A program made the translations under genes and the position numbers. Source: an uncultured Actinomyces sp. (GTDB lineage Bacteria; Actinomycetota; Actinomycetes; Actinomycetales; Actinomycetaceae). From it: a DNA stretch of 5,115 nucleotides. The first letter of the stretch is position 1. Every line of letters begins with the position of its first letter. Below, piece after piece: positions 4,871-5,115 of the stretch. The notes under the pieces are model-generated. The model was not told the origin of the DNA. It did no database searches and was given only the letters and a program-made list of their open reading frames with translations. The stretch covers positions 1-5,115 of the forward strand of contig CABKMZ010000123.1 in NCBI GenBank assembly GCA_902373545.1, read 5' to 3'.

Positions 4871-5115
4871 TCAGCCGGGCAGCAGCTCCATCCACGTGCG
4901 CTCGACAGGAACGGCGATGTCGAGGGCGCCGGCCTGCATGCGAATGTGCATGGTGTGGGCGAGGCCGATCGCGTCGCCGTCCACCTGGCACACCTGGGCT
5001 TCTTCGGCCGTGACGGACGCGCCCTTCGCCTGGCGGAACGCGACTGTGCCGGTCGAGACCGGCAGGTTGATGGGACGCAGGCCGATGAGCTGGCCGAGCA
5101 TCTTCCAGGTCACGT
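4871..5115 (-). CDS. Diacylglycerol kinase-family lipid kinase, C-terminal fragment
   Basis: The frame enters from the right edge and ends at TGA (4873-4871), leaving 80 complete codons of the C-terminus. The GTG at 5113-5111 is an internal Val, not a start. The visible part fits the C-terminal beta domain of DagK/YegS-type lipid kinases. It has the strand pattern ending in QVDGDAIG, followed by HTMHIRMQAGALDIAVPVE, which corresponds to the family pattern of a DG-E/D turn and then a PGAL-VxVP segment (here QAGALDIAVP). Such enzymes phosphorylate diacylglycerol or related lipids at the inner membrane face using ATP; in Gram-positives they recycle diacylglycerol into phospholipid synthesis. The ATP-binding GGDGT motif and catalytic part lie outside the window, so substrate and activity cannot be judged. 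The protein ends in ELLPG after a short tail. It converges on pheA across a 361-bp gap. Confidence 0.8.
   Translation of the reverse strand, partial: VTWKMLGQLIGLRPINLPVSTGTVAFRQAKGASVTAEEAQVCQVDGDAIGLAHTMHIRMQAGALDIAVPVERTWMELLPG

Noticed and set aside
4816..5013. Small open frames around the convergent gap (plus 4816-5013, minus 4725-4991, minus 4356-4649).
   Set aside because: They overlap the kinase C-terminus or pheA in other frames, are rich in Arg, Cys or His, and have no convincing start signals or family resemblance.

Overview
The window is high-GC, gene-dense bacterial DNA, most likely from an actinobacterium. One sampled 60-base coding stretch is 72% G+C, one gene starts with GTG, TTA/CTA/TCA codons are almost absent, and one promoter looks leaderless. 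The gene families point towards Actinomycetaceae (Schaalia/Actinomyces-like). That placement is inferred from gene content and style, not shown by a marker gene.

Layout from left to right. (1) Positions 1-404, minus strand: the N-terminal part of an unidentified protein rich in Pro, Ala and Ser that runs off the left edge. (2) Positions 405-478: a 74-bp divergent intergenic region with a small inverted repeat. (3) Positions 479-1144, plus strand: a DedA-family membrane protein. (4) Positions 1148-3433, plus strand: a 761-residue polytopic membrane protein of the DUF6541 / GT-C-like type. Its Shine-Dalgarno lies in the last codons of the DedA gene, so the two are almost certainly translationally coupled. 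(5) Positions 3434-3501: a short gap with a probable leaderless promoter. (6) Positions 3502-4509, plus strand: pheA, prephenate dehydratase with a C-terminal ACT domain. (7) Positions 4510-4870: a 361-bp convergent intergenic region with no convincing gene. It is lower in G+C (52 of 100 bases in 4661-4760) and dense in inverted and direct repeats. (8) Positions 4871-5115, minus strand: the C-terminus of a diacylglycerol kinase-family lipid kinase that enters from the right edge.

How the genes relate. DedA proteins are membrane transporters, and several move undecaprenyl phosphate or phospholipids across the membrane. GT-C-like enzymes usually use polyprenyl-phosphate sugars and release the lipid phosphate outside. 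The tight DedA/DUF6541 pair therefore suggests an envelope glycosylation unit with its own carrier recycling. pheA makes phenylpyruvate for phenylalanine synthesis and appears to have its own promoter. The lipid kinase belongs to a separate minus-strand unit.

The least explained part is 4562-4819. It contains a 77-nt imperfect hairpin, TGCACT(A/G) boxes spaced exactly 20 bp apart, a 12-bp imperfect direct repeat, and two tandem GC hairpins. It could be a structured RNA, a protein-binding array or an elaborate convergent terminator. The sequence alone does not decide between these.
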